NCBI RefSeq assembly: GCF_040939455.1
Contig: NC_134108.1
Span: 48,049,501 to 48,113,500, forward strand
DNA: 64,000 bases
Reading direction: 5' to 3'
Origin: Microcebus murinus
Taxonomy: Eukaryota > Chordata > Mammalia > Primates > Cheirogaleidae
This document shows, piece by piece, positions 24,416-37,826 of the stretch; within the stretch, counting starts at the first letter, position 1; each line of letters opens with the position of its first letter. The notes beneath the pieces were generated by a model. It saw nothing but the letters and a program-made list of their open reading frames with translations, was not told the DNA's origin and did no database searches. Both the position numbers and the translations under genes were made by a program.

Positions 24416-24605
24416 CCAGTGGTTCTCAAGTGTGGTCCCCAGACCGGTGTAGTCAGCATTACTTGGGATTTTGTTAGAAATGCAAATTCTCAGGCCCTTC
24501 CCCAGACTGCTAAATCAGAAGTGCTGGGACAGGGCCCAATACTTTGTAGTTTAATCTCTCCAGCTGTTTCTAATGCACACTGAAGTTCAGAAACTGAGCT
24601 AGGTC
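24416..24605 (+). mobile_element. MER5/MER58-like hAT element
   Basis: CCAGTGGTTCTCAAGTGTGG, TTGTTAGAAATGCAAATTCT, AATCAGAAGTGCTGGGACAG and an end CTGAAGTTCAGAAACTG. The family name is tentative. Confidence 0.75.
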
Positions 24606-24914
24606 ACTCAGATTTTTTCTTTTTCCTTTCAAGAATTTGGACTGTGATATGCAGAGAGAATCAGTCTGTTGAGTGTGGGGAGAGAAAGTTGGTTATAGAG
24701 AGACTGTGAGTAAACTGGAATTATGAGTAAGCAGAAGCTATGACTAAATGAGGTAGGTGGCTGGTAGTCGTGGAGACAGCAATGGTCACACCCTCATGGT
24801 TGGGAGTTCTGCATGCCACTGCGTCTGAGAGTGACACTTTAACCCAGTCTCCAGGTGTGTGTGGAATCTGTCCATTTCAGTTCCCAATTGAAGTCCAACC
24901 CTATAGTTATTCTT

Positions 24915-25245
24915 TTTTTTTTTTTTTTTTGAGACAGAGTTTGGCTTTGTTGCCCCGGCTAGAGTGAGTACCGTGGCGTCAGCCTAGCTCACAGCAACCT
25001 CAAACTCCTGGCTCAAGCAATCCTCCTGCCTCAGCCTCCCAAGTAGCTGGGACTACAGGCATTCGCCAACATGCCCGGCTAATTTTTTGTATATATTAGT
25101 TGGCCAATTAATTTCTTTCTATTTATAGTAGAGACGGGGGTCTCACTCTTGCTCAGGCTGGTTTCGAACTCCTGACCTTGAGCAATCCGCCCGCCTCGGC
25201 CTCCCAGAGAGCTAGGATTACAGGCGTGAGCCACCGCGCCCAGCC
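24915..25245 (-). mobile_element. lemur Alu, first half of a fused Alu pair
   Basis: A complete copy with poly-T at the left. Its 5' end (at 25245) is joined directly to the next Alu. The target repeat CCTATAGTTATTCTT is at 24900-24914. Confidence 0.9.
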
Positions 25246-25548
25246 TCACTTTCTTGCCTAGGCTAGAGTGAGTGCCGTAGCGTCAGCCTAGCTCACAGCA
25301 ACCTCAAACTCCTGGGCTCAAGCAATCCTCCTGCCTCAGCCTCCCGAGTAGCTGGGACTACAGGCATGTGCCACCATGCCTGGCTGATTTATATATATAT
25401 ATATTAGTTGGCCAATTAATTTCTTTCTATTTTTATGGTAGAGACGGGGTCTCGCTCAGGCTGGTTTTGAACTCCTGACCTCGAGCAATCCGCCTGCCTC
25501 AGCCTCCCAGAGTGCTAGGATTACAGGCGAAAGCCACCGCGCCCGGCT
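25246..25548 (-). mobile_element. lemur Alu, tail-less partner of the fused pair
   Basis: Begins TCACTTTCTTGCCTAGGC, without GAGACAGAG or a poly-T run. It ends at the second CCTATAGTTATTCTT (25549-25563), so both Alus share one target duplication. Confidence 0.88.
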
Positions 25549-25671
25549 CCTATAGTTATTCTTAAGTTCCTGTGATAGTCTAATCTTTGTTGTCATGTGT
25601 ATCCTTAAAATAGATGTCCCATGACTTACAGTGGCCTGAGTGAATGTTTCCCTAAAACATGAAAAGTTGAT

Positions 25672-26057
25672 ACAGATTAAGCAAGCTGATCCGAAAATCT
25701 AAAATCCAAAATGCTCCAAAATCCAAAACTTTTTTAGTACTGACATGAGGCCTCAAATGGAAAAATGCAGTCAAAACTTTGTTTCAGGCACAATTATTAA
25801 AAATACTGTATAAAATTACTTTCATCCCTAAACCCTCAAGACGTGAAAAATAAAAAAAAATAAAAAAAATAAAAAAAAAAGAAAATTACTTTCAGGCTCT
25901 GTGTATAAGGTATAAATGAAATACAAATGAACCTCATATTTTGACTTGGGTCCCATCCCCAAGATATCTCATTATGTATATCCAAATATTCTAAAATCTG
26001 AGATCAGAAACACTTCTGGTCCCAAGCATTTTGGATAAGGGATATTCAGCCTATATA
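25672..26057 (+). mobile_element. Tigger-like (pogo) DNA transposon fossil
   Basis: The left part has ATCCAAAATGCTCCAAAATC and GTACTGACATGAGGCCTC. The right part has GACTTGGGTCCCATCCCCAA and GGATAAGGGATATTCAGCC. The outer ends are partly complementary. An A-rich block at 25840-25880 interrupts it. Confidence 0.6.
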
Positions 26058-26109
26058 GTTCCAAAGGTAGATGAAGCAAAAATTTAAATTAATAAAAATA
26101 ATTACTTTT

Positions 26110-26260
26110 TAAGAAATTGTGGGCACTTTAAAATTTTTTAAAAAATAAAATTTACTATATTGACCAGTGTTAAATATACAGTTCAGTACACTTAAAGTAG
26201 TGTTAAGTTTATTCACGTTTTGCAACCAATCTCCAGAACTTCATCTTGCAAATAATTACT
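26110..26260 (-). mobile_element. old L1 3' fragment
   Basis: Antisense ATACAGTTCAGTACACTTAA, TTTTGCAACCAATCTCCAG and AACTTCATCTTGCAAA match a common L1M 3' segment. Confidence 0.65.
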
Positions 26261-26511
26261 TTTTAAAGAATTGCTTTTTATCTTTGCTTTAAAACACTAC
26301 TTCATTGAAAAATAAAGAAAAAAAGAAAAGAAAATATAATAATATATTTTAAAAAATTGCTTTTTGATGAAATGTGTTATGTCACCTTTCCCCTTGAACA
26401 ACTACCACTTCCAGACTTAACCAGAAGGTCTAATACATGGGTCCACAGTTGGAGATCTTTTTTTGTTTTATTGGCCTCCTCAAGTGGAATGTCTCTGTCT
26501 CTCTCTTTTTA

Positions 26512-26785
26512 TATTTTGAGAACAAGATCTTGCTTTGTCACTGGGCTAGAGTGCAACTGTGTCATCATAGCTCACTGCAACCTCACATTCCTGGGCTCAA
26601 GAAATCCTCCTAAGGAGCTGGGACTACAGGCCCATGACACTGCAGGCCTGCCTAATTTTTTGTAGAGATAGGGTCTCACTATGTTGCCCAGGCTGGTCTT
26701 GAACTCCTGGCTTCAAGTAATCCTTACACTACAGCCTTCCAAAATGCTAGGATTATAGGTGTGAGGTGAGCCACTGTGCCCCGGC
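26512..26785 (-). mobile_element. older Alu
   Basis: AluJ-like, with several internal losses. No lemur linker. Confidence 0.82.
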
Positions 26786-26796
26786 CTGGAATGACT

Positions 26797-27146
<350 letters not shown>

Positions 27147-27184
<38 letters not shown>
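27147..27184. repeat. (TA)n microsatellite
   Basis: About 18 TA units between the Alu and the L1 poly-T. Confidence 0.95.
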
Positions 27185-27193
<9 letters not shown>

Positions 27194-27253
27194 GCGTATT
27201 ATGGGGGTACAAGTGTTAAGGTCACATATATTTATTGCCCATGCCCCCTCCCC
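27184..27253 (-). mobile_element. short L1 3' end
   Basis: The minus strand matches the same L1 tail (GCATGGGCAATAAATATATG, then TGTACCCCCATAAT). Repeats CTGGAATGACT at 26786-26796 and 27254-27264 bracket this fragment together with the Alu to its left, which lies within the L1 A-tail. Confidence 0.8.
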
Positions 27254-27264
27254 CTGGAATGACT

Positions 27265-27663
27265 TTTTTTTTTTTTTTTTGAGACAGAGTCTCACTCTGT
27301 TGCCCAGGCTAGAGTGAGTGCCGTGGCGTCAGCCTAGCTGACAGCAACCTCAGACTCCTAGGCTCAGGCGATCCTTCTGTCTCAGCCTCCTCAGTAGCTG
27401 CAACTATAGGCATGTGTCACCATGCTCGGCTAATTTTTTCTACATATTTTTTCTCTATATATATTTTTCTATATATTTCTATATTTTTTTCTATAATTTT
27501 TTCTATATATTTTTAGTTGGCCAATTAATTTCTTTCTATTTTTAGTAGAGATGGGCGTCTCACTTTTGCTCAGACTGGTTTCCAACTCCTGACCTTGAGC
27601 GATCCTCTAGCCTCAGCCTCCCAGAGGGCTTGGATTACAGGCGTGAGCCACTACACCTGGCCT
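27265..27663 (-). mobile_element. Alu with expanded middle linker
   Basis: The usual TTTTTTCTATATATATT linker is stretched to about 80 bases of TTTCTATA variants (27436-27512). Confidence 0.9.
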
Positions 27664-27763
27664 AGTAAGGTTGATATTATCAATACATTTTAAGAAAAAA
27701 AGTAAAAGTTCTAAGAACATGTTTAGAGATAGTGAAAGATTTTTTTAAAAAATTATAAGAACA

Positions 27764-28054
27764 GGGGGGGACCCAATCTTAGGGATGTGGCGAGCACTTC
27801 GGAGGGAAAGGACATAACTCTAACTCTTCTTAGGGAGAGCCAAAGATATACAATGTAACCAAAATGTCAAAAAAAACCCAAAAAACCTTTTTATTGGGTG
27901 GTGGGCAGGCGGGAGGGGGAGGAGGAAAGGGGTGTATGCTTTTATAACGTGTGTGGTGCACACCGCCCGGGGATTGGACACATGGGGGCGGGGCAGGAGC
28001 AATATTTGTAACCCTAACAATATTTGTACCTCCATAATATGATGAAATAAAAGA
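27764..28054 (+). mobile_element. young strepsirrhine L1 3' end, 5'-truncated
   Basis: About 290 bases of L1 3'UTR ending GTACCTCCATAATATGATG-AAATAAAAG, with G-rich tracts. It is flanked by 17-base repeats AAAAAATTATAAGAACA at 27747-27763 and 28055-28071. The perfect duplication says recent. Confidence 0.88.
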
Positions 28055-28071
28055 AAAAAATTATAAGAACA

Positions 28072-28598
28072 AAACTCTTGTACTTAGGATGTTATAGATG
28101 TTTGAATTTGTTATGACAGTTTGACTTGGATCGGAACCTACCATACCTTATCAAACCTCACACGCTTCCTTTTCTCCCACCAACTAACCATTTTGTTCCA
28201 ACCAAGTTGATCTGTTGAAACTCTACATCCTGCCTTATTTTCTTTTTGCCACGGGACCTTTGCTGATGTCATTTTCTCCACCAGGCTGACCTCTGGTCCT
28301 CGGTTCTTGCCCATTACTTCTATCACTCCAAGAAACTTAACCAGGCAAGCCCACTGTAATGTAACATTCATTCATTAAACCCACATTCACTCAGCACTTA
28401 GTAGTGCTAGGCCCTCCTTCTGTTTTTTTCTTATGAATTTCTGTATGCAACTTTAAGTCATATTGTGTACATTCTGCTTTGTATTTGTTAGTTTGTATAT
28501 ATATGTATATTTTTTCCAACTTGATTTTTTTTAGGTGGCTTGAGTTAATTTTTTGACTTTTTTGTAAGGTGCTCTGTGTTCATTAAGGTTATTGAATG
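28072..28598. other. intergenic unique sequence
   Basis: No gene. The minus-strand open frame at 28138-28371 shows no family features. Confidence 0.5.
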
Positions 28599-28938
<340 letters not shown>

Positions 28939-29127
28939 GGTTATTGAATGAATGAATGAAAGAAATAACATGAAACTAGTTTAACTCAGAGGAATTTGAG
29001 GGAAATACTTACCTAGAATTTAAAAGTCATTCTAAGTCCCGCTTTGAGAGTTACATTGTAGAGGATTCAAATAAGTGGCCTATCTCTGCACTGTGCAGTC
29101 TCCCTCTAAGTATTTTTGGTTGGAATT

Positions 29128-29450
29128 ACTAATTTTTTTTTGACAGAGTCTTACTTTGTTGCCCAGGCTAGCGTGCCGTGGTGGCAGCCTAGCTCACAGC
29201 AACCTCAAACTCCTGGGCTCAAGGAATCCTCCTACCTCAGCCTCCCGAGTAGCTGGAACTACAGGCATGCACCACCATGCCCGGCTCATTTTTTCTATAT
29301 GTATTAGTTGGCCAATTAATTTCTTTCTATTTATATTTGATACGGGGTCTCGCTCTTGCTCAGGCTGGTTTCCAACTCCTGACCTCGAGCAATCCACCTG
29401 CCCCGGCCTCCCAGAGTGCTAGGATTACAGGTATGAGCCACTGCGCCTGG
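29128..29450 (-). mobile_element. Alu
   Basis: Repeats GGAATTACT on both sides. Confidence 0.92.
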
Positions 29451-29801
29451 CCGGAATTACTCATTTTTGACCCTCATTTATTTGCTGTTTACATTATTTC
29501 TTCTCTATAGAAGTTGTCCCAAAGACTGACACATGTTATAAATGTCATGTAATTATTACAACGAATTAATGTGTATTATGTTTAGCCTCTGCAATAAGAG
29601 TTGAAGTTCCTTCAAGGCAGGGAGACCCAATATTTGAATCCTTTTTACACACAGACTTTAGAATTAATACAATTGTGAGTTTACAGTGGGTACTTAATAA
29701 ATACTTCTTGAGCGGATAAATAAATTAAAAAGAAATATACTCTTCCCTTAGAAGAAAGAGCCCTCTTTCCCTAAGTCAGTATTTCTCAATGTAGTAGCTA
29801 G

Positions 29802-29931
29802 CAGTGGTCCCCAACCAGGGATGGGTTTCACGGAAGATAAACCATGTACAGGCGTGGGCGGCCCTGGGGGAGCTCTGCAGCCCAGTCTCTAACGAGCCAG
29901 ACCAGTACCGGTCTGCCGCCGGGGACCACAG
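29802..29931 (+). mobile_element. hAT-type MER fossil, copy 2
   Basis: Starts CAGTGGTCCCCAACC and ends GCCGCCGGGGACCACAG, clear inverted ends. It lies within MER5-like sequence (CAGAATCACTTGAGATGC, then GTTAAAAATACACATTC). Confidence 0.72.
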
Positions 29932-29991
29932 TGGTACAGGACCTCCTATGACAGAATCACTTGAGATGCTTGTTAAAAATACACATTCTTG

Positions 29992-30319
<328 letters not shown>

Positions 30320-30530
30320 TACACATTCTTCAAAAACAAGACAAAAGTAAACAAAATATAGATTCATCAGTTACACTATAGTCCTACTAAAATCAGAATG
30401 GGAAGGGAGAGTTGGTGTATGGACCAGAAATATGTACTTTTACCAAGTACCTCAAATGATTCTGATGCTTTCTTAAGTTTGAGCACCATTGCCCTAGGTA
30501 TAAGGTGGGAGTAATAAATAAGGCTCACTT

Positions 30531-30823
30531 GGCTGGGTATGGTAAGTGGCTCTTGCCTTGTAATCCCAGCATTTTGGGGGGCTGAGACACGAGGATCTCT
30601 TGAGGCCAGAAGTTCAAGACCACCCTGGGCAACATAGCGAGACCTCCCCCCATCTACAAAAAAATAGCTGGATGTGGTGGTGCACGGCCCTAGTCCTAGC
30701 TGCTGGGAGGCTGAGGAAGGAGGTATGACTTGAGCCCAGGAGTTCAAGGCTGCAGTGAGCTCAGATGTACCAGTACACTGTAGCCTGGGTGACAGAGTGA
30801 GACACTGTCTCTGGAAAAAAATA
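30531..30823 (+). mobile_element. older Alu
   Basis: Repeats AAATAAGGCTCA and AAATAAAAGGCTCA. Confidence 0.85.
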
Positions 30824-30839
30824 AAAGGCTCATGAAGGT

Positions 30840-31150
30840 AGCTGCTCAGCAGTTAAGAGTGTGTGGACTATGACATCCAAATGTGTCAGTAAAAAAGAAA
30901 AAAAAAAACCTAAAAATAAAAAAATAAGAAAAACAAAAGAGTGTGTGGACACTGGAGCTAGATTTCCTGAGTTCATCAAACTGTATGTTCTGGGCACGCT
31001 ATTTAACCTCTAATCTCCCTGTACCTCAGTTTCTTCATCTACAAAATGGGAAAAACAGTATAATTACCTCATAAAGTTGTATTAAATGAGTCAATATATG
31101 TGAGATGCTTGGAACAGAGCCTGACACAGAGTAAGAACTATGTGTATGTT
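30840..31150 (+). mobile_element. MIR with a tiny retroinsertion
   Basis: AGCAGTTAAGAGTGTGTGGA, TGGGCACGCTATTTAACCTC, CCTCAGTTTCTTCATCTAC and GCCTGACACAGAGTAAGAAC follow the MIR order. It is interrupted at 30869-30936. Confidence 0.88.
30869..30936 (+). mobile_element. tiny retroinsertion inside a MIR
   Basis: About 68 bases, TATGACATCCAAATGTGTCAG followed by an A-rich tail, between direct repeats AAGAGTGTGTGGAC at 30855-30868 and 30937-30950. The body is only about 22 nt. The source RNA is unknown. Confidence 0.7.
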
Positions 31151-31199
31151 TGCAATTATCCAAATTTTAAGTATCCAGTTTCCAACAAAATAATACATT

Positions 31200-31526
<327 letters not shown>

Positions 31527-31566
31527 TTACATTTCTTTATAAAGCCTATCTTACTATAGAAAACCC

Positions 31567-31868
31567 AGCGAGGTGAGGTGGCTAGCACCTGTAATCCTAG
31601 GAGTATGGGAGGCCGAGGCGGGAGGATCCCTTGAGCTCAGAAGCTCCACACCAGCCTGAGCAAGAGCTAGACCCCTGTCTCTATGAAGAAGAGAAAAAAT
31701 TAGCCCCAGGTGTTGTGCTATGAGCCTGTAGTCCCAGCTACTCAGGAGGCTGAGGCAAGACGGTAGCTTCAGCCCAGGAGTTTGAGATTGCAGTGAGCTA
31801 CGATGATGCTATGGCACTCTACCCAGGATGACAGAGCAAGATCCTGTCTCAAAACAAAAACAAAACCC
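31567..31868 (+). mobile_element. Alu
   Basis: Short-linker, diverged, CAAAACAAAAAC tail. Confidence 0.85.
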
Positions 31869-32485
31869 CCAATCGATTGAGGGGGGTTTGTCCTTTCTTC
31901 TTTTCTCCTTTTCTGTTTTAGAAAAGTAGACACTTCATCATAAGGAATATCTTTGACTTTAAAAATAAAAAAGAAAAGTAGATACTTCATTGCAGTCTGC
32001 TGCCTTACTACAGGGTAAAACGGCACAAAGCAAGCTAAGATCATTACCACATGCTGATGAGCCAGAGGATTAGTACTCAGTCTTTTGTGCAGCTTCCCCA
32101 TAATTAAAATCACATAAAAAGGGCAGGGATTCCAATGAGTATAACATGTTTTCTCACTTACCGGAAAGTTTGTGAGTAGCTACTACAAAGGATAACAAAA
32201 CACAAAGCCTATTGTAGCAACAACTCTTTGGCCAAGTCATCTCCTGTCTCAACTCTCAGTGTTAACTCTAGGGCCTCTTCTTCCTTCCTACTCTTGTCTC
32301 CAAGAGGTTTGCTAACTTCTGATAGATGGAAAACATTCCCAAGATGAAATTAGATAGCTATAACTCCCCATCCCCCACTCCTTATAGGGTGAGATGAGCT
32401 TTGGTATCCTGATGGCTTGAGGATGGATCCTTGAGAGCAGGTGGACCTTGGAAGTTAAGACAGTTTTTCTAGACTGGGATTCTTG
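31869..32485. other. intergenic unique sequence
   Basis: No gene or clear repeat. TAAAAAAGTAGA(C/T)ACTTCATT-type words repeat at 31920 and 31975. Confidence 0.45.
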
Positions 32486-32628
32486 TTTTGTTTTGTTTTT
32501 TTAAGGCAGAGTCTCACTCTGTTGCCTGGGCTAGAGTGCCATGAAGTCAGCCTAGCTCACAGCAACCTCAAACTCCTGGGCTCAAGCGATCCTCCTGCCT
32601 CAGCCTCCTGAGTAGCTGGGACTACAGC
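32486..32628 (-). mobile_element. Alu, 3' half of a split copy
   Basis: Ends abruptly at GGGACTACAG. The rest of the element resumes about 490 bases on. Confidence 0.88.
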
Positions 32629-33117
32629 AATTATTCCCTATCAAGTACCAGTGTTCTTGGATTCGAGAGTGATCTCCATCCTAAACACCCTGCATTACAT
32701 ATGATTTCTGTACCCAGCACAGAAAGACAAAACGGCCATCCATCATTTCTGCAGTTACCTAGTCTCATTACATTCTGCCTTTTCTCCCACTACCATGGGG
32801 CAGAAGTCTTATCATGTTTTCCAAAAGGCTCTTAGGACGTGTCGTGGAGTTGAATCGCTTTGGCCTTTGTGTGGGGTGCAACACACTAGTGGGCCGGGGC
32901 TTGTGTATTTGCCTGTACTGCTGCTTCATCGTGGTCAACTAACAGGCCCTGGGTTGCTCTACTGACGTTCCTCTAGTCGCCTGGTACAAACCCAGTAAAG
33001 CAGACCCTTTTCCCTTGGCCAAGGTTGGGATGTCTGTCTCAGACCTGGAGAGTTTTCTTGGATGAGCCAAGGACAGGAGAGGGTGTCATGCATTGGACAG
33101 GTCTTGGTGATAGTCAT
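32629..33117. other. unidentified 490-base insert in an Alu
   Basis: Non-Alu, fairly GC-balanced sequence with phrases such as GTGTCGTGGAGTTGAATCGC and GTCGCCTGGTACAAACCCAG. No A-tail or flanking repeat is visible and no open frame is convincing. Confidence 0.6.
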
Positions 33118-33303
33118 GACACTATGCCCAGTTAATTTTTTCTATGTATATATTTTTAGTTGTCTGGCTAATTTCTTTCTATTTTTAGTAGAGATGGAGT
33201 CTCAGTCTTGCTCAGGCTGGTCTCAAACTCCTGCCCTCGAGTGATCCTCCTGCCTCGGCCTCCCAGAGTGCTAGGATTACAGGCATGATCCACCACGCCA
33301 GGC
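33118..33303 (-). mobile_element. Alu, 5' half of the split copy
   Basis: Resumes at ACTATGCCCAGTTAATTTT and runs to the Alu head. Confidence 0.88.
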
Positions 33304-33422
33304 CAGGGCTTCTTGTGGGTGTATGAATCAAGAATAGATATGATTAACTGACTCAAGACTTTCCTCTTATCATGTGTCTTCTGGAAAGTTACTTAAGATT
33401 ATTTTTTTTTTTATTATTTTTT

Positions 33423-33535
33423 AAAGACTAGTCAAGTGCAGTAGTGAGGAGGGGGGAAAGTAGTAGAACAAGGAGTTCAATCTGTAACTGACTGTGAACA
33501 ATCACGTGAGATAACTCACTACCTTCGGACCAGCC
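33423..33535 (-). pseudogene. Y1 small RNA retropseudogene (RNY1-like), copy 1
   Basis: Minus strand begins GGCTGGTCCGAAGGTAGTG and ends CTTGACTAGTCTTT, the two complementary ends of Y1 RNA, with the whole 113-nt body between them. A T-rich block (33401-33422, an A-tail on the minus strand) and identical 14-base target repeats GTTACTTAAGATTA at 33388-33401 and 33536-33549 show L1-driven insertion. The upstream polymerase III promoter of true Y genes is absent. Confidence 0.92.
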
Positions 33536-33585
33536 GTTACTTAAGATTAGAATTTCTATTTCTCTATTTATAAAAAGGAACTTGG

Positions 33586-33841
33586 CCTCACGCCGAGGCA
33601 GGCAGATCATTTGACCTCAGGAGTTTGCTCAGTCTGAGCAAGAGCGAGACCCAGTAGGTACCAAAAATAGAAAAAATTAGCCAAGCATAGTGGCACATGC
33701 CCGTAGTCCCAGCTACTTGGGAGGCTGAGGCAGAAGGATCGCTTGAGCCCAGGAGTTTGAGGTTGCTGTGAGCTAGGCTGACACCACAGTACTCTAGCCC
33801 AGGCAACAGAGTGAGACTCTGTCTCAGAAAAAAAAAAAAAA
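33586..33841 (+). mobile_element. Alu with rearranged head
   Basis: The head is collapsed to TTGGCCTCACGCCGAGGC. Repeats AAAAAGGAA on both sides. Confidence 0.85.
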
Positions 33842-33934
33842 GGAAGTTACAATAGAGTGTTGGTGCTAGAAGGAATTTCTAACACAATTTAGTATAACTC
33901 CATACATTTCATAGAGGCTAGATCCAGAAGTTGA

Positions 33935-34284
<350 letters not shown>

Positions 34285-34417
34285 TATATATATATTTGTA
34301 AGTTTTGGGACATAATAATTTTAATTGATGTTTTAATGAATCTTGGTTCTTTTTTTAAAATAATGACTTTATTATGGTATGTGAAATATTATATATCTCA
34401 AGTAAAAAAATTATTCT

Positions 34418-34455
34418 TGACAGCCTCGGGAACCCGGCGCCCATCAGCGCCTGCG
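34418..34455 (+). other. short GC-rich leader fused to the following Alu
   Basis: In place of the usual Alu start (GGCCGGGCGCGGTGGCTCACGCC) there is about 38 bases beginning CAGCCTCGGGAACCCGGC and ending GCCTGCGAAG, joined to Alu at TAATCCTAGC. I do not recognise it. Its base composition differs sharply from the AT-rich flank. Confidence 0.5.
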
Positions 34456-35622
<1,167 letters not shown>

Positions 35623-35786
35623 GGCCTTTTTCACAGGAAGAGAGGAGGAAGAGCTGTATGTACGTGCCTGGCGTATGGCTGACCCACGCGAGGGTGGCAC
35701 TATCAGAAATTTTTTTTGAGTTGTGAGAAGACTTATTATTAAATGCTGCTTTGTAAAGGTGACTATTTAAAAATTTTTTAAAAATG
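35623..35786 (+). pseudogene. probable MRPS9 3'UTR remnant of the retrocopy
   Basis: Non-repeat sequence directly after the MRPS9 stop, before the L1 fragment. It includes TTATTATTAAATGCTGC, which may be the old 3' end of the mRNA. No clear A-tail survives. Confidence 0.45.
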
Positions 35787-35980
35787 TGTGCACATGGAGG
35801 CAGAGTGTGGAATGACGGACACTGGCATGTGAGGGGGGTGAACAATGGGAGGTTGCTGGGTGGGTACAATGTGCACTGCTCCAGTGGTGGGTGCACTAAA
35901 GGCTCTGACTTCACCACATGCAATATATCCATGTAGCAAAATTGTACTTGTACCACATACATAAATTTTTTTAAAATGGA
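35787..35980 (+). mobile_element. primate L1 3'UTR fragment
   Basis: Contains the L1 3' landmarks GGAGGCAGAGTGTGGAATGA, GGTACAATGTGCACTGCT, ACTTCACCACATGCAATATA and the end TTGTACCACATACATAAA. Confidence 0.85.
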
Positions 35981-36234
35981 AAAAAAAATCAAAACTTTTT
36001 TTTGCTTTATAAGCTCTTGGGCTAAATCTGTATAAATGTGGTTTTTATTTTCTAGATACTCAATGAAACTTGTATCTCACTGCATCATATCTGAGTGCAG
36101 ACACCAAAGCACAATTTAGAAGCCAAAACAAAAAAGAAAGAATGTTAGCTTTATTCTGCTGCTTTATTTTTTAAACTTTTTCAGAAGATAGTTTTAGGAG
36201 CATAATTCATACATAGAACCTTGTCATATTAGAC

Positions 36235-36360
36235 TTTAAAGGACGATTCAGCAAATTACAGTTGAGTTACTGCATTTTGCAGATGAGAAAGCAGCCCCAA
36301 GGATTAAGCAACCAACCAGAGCCAGAACGTTGCTCATTTAATGCTCCGGCTAATCTAGAA
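36235..36360 (+). mobile_element. probable MIR fragment
   Basis: TTTTGCAGATGAGAAAGC, AAGGATTAAGCAACC and AACCAGAGCCAGAACG resemble the middle of a MIR. Confidence 0.5.
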
Positions 36361-36544
36361 CTCATTCCTCTTGGTTCTGTTGTTTCCCCGTGACACATTT
36401 TGCAGCATAAGAGGTGAGAGGTCTTGTTCAGCAGTGCATGTCTGCGTGCAGAGCTACTGGCGCTGGGCGTAGCTGGTGCAGACCACAGCCGGGCTTGTGA
36501 TGGCTGAGCAAGCCCACACCGGGGAAAGTGCCCCGGCCCCTGTT

Positions 36545-37078
36545 TGGATTCATTTGTATTTTTTAAATTGTATATATTAATATTTAAGGTGTACAACAGG
36601 ATGTTTTGATACACAGAGTGTGAAGTGATTATTGCAGTCAAGTGAATTAACATATCCATCACCTCACGTAGTTACTGTGTGCACGCACGAGTGGAAAGAG
36701 CACCTAAATATCCTCTCTGCAAATTTCCAGTGTGCAATACGATTAACTGTAGACCACATGCTGCACATTAGATCTCTAGGCTTATTCATCCTACTTAACT
36801 GCAACTTCTTTGTGATCAACATCTCCCCATTTCTCCCACCCCAGCCCCTGCCCCAGTAACCACTGTTCTATTTTCTACTTCTATGAGTTTGACTTTTTAA
36901 ATTCCACAGTGTAGTGAGATCATGCGGTACTTGTCCTTCTGTGCCTGGTTTGTTTCACTTAGCACCACGTCCTCCAGGTTCACCCATGCTGTAGCAAATG
37001 GCAGGATCTCCTTTTTCAAGGCTGAATAGTATTCCATTTGTACATGTACCACACTTTCTTTATTTGACCAATTGCACA
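36545..37078 (-). mobile_element. older L1 (L1M-type) 3' end
   Basis: In antisense one sees the landmarks of L1M 3' ends: AAGGTGTACAACAGGATG, TATCCATCACCTCACGTAG, ATGAGTTTGACTTTTTAAA, CACGTCCTCCAGGTTCACCC and GAATAGTATTCCATTTGTAC. Confidence 0.85.
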
Positions 37079-37826
37079 GATGTGGAAAAAAGTGTCTTCA
37101 AGCTGCCCTTTTCCCAGAGGGCTTCAGCAGAAGTGCCTGAGGAAGGACCAGGCCAAGGGGAACAGGTATGGAGACCTCTGATAAGGCACTTGGTTAGGAT
37201 AGTACATATGCTCTGGAAGAGCGTGGGCAGCAGGGAAGTGGGCCAAGTCCATGACCGCAGTCCCCCAGAGCCTCCAGAGTGCACTGACTGCACAGGTCAG
37301 GTATGGAGGGGGCAGTTTGGCCCCTGTGAAGCCCACCAGGCATGGCCTTGGTCACTGACTGTGATCGAACCTGGAAGGTTGCACATAGGTGTTTGGCCAG
37401 GAGCTGGACTCCTCAGTCATAGCTAAGTGTTAAATCAAGTTTGCTATAGGATTCCTAAAAATCCCTTAAATGAAGAAACATATGGATTTTAATTTTAATG
37501 CAATTTTGCAGTAGGTTTTTGAGGTGGGGAAAAGGCAATTGGTGACAGGGGTACTCTAAAATCCATTTCGATGTAATTTATTTTAATTAAGGAAAAATAT
37601 TGCTTCAAGAATTAGACCCTAAATGCTTAATTTTCCTTTATGTAGAAAGTTGTATACTACTGATTTTTTCATGAATTCTGTTTTTAAAAAGTTGGATATG
37701 TTCTGAGACATGTACGTGCACATTAAATCTTTATATAGTAAACAAAGAAAATTATTCTTATTTTCTATCACTCATCAAAAGTATGTTTCACTTGCATGAA
37801 CCTTATTTCTACTTAAAAATTTTGAA
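37079..37826. other. intergenic sequence, GC-richer left part
   Basis: 37080-37430 is GC-richer than its surroundings and gives open frames on both strands, with no recognisable domain. It could be the remnant of an exon-like or ERV piece. Confidence 0.4.

Noticed and set aside
33423..33535. A functional Y1 RNA gene
   Set aside because: An A-tail and target repeats mark it as retroposed, and the upstream polymerase III promoter elements are missing.
36998..37426. A 142-codon open frame on the plus strand
   Set aside because: Its first part is antisense L1, so it is a chance frame. The non-L1 rest is reported as unassigned.
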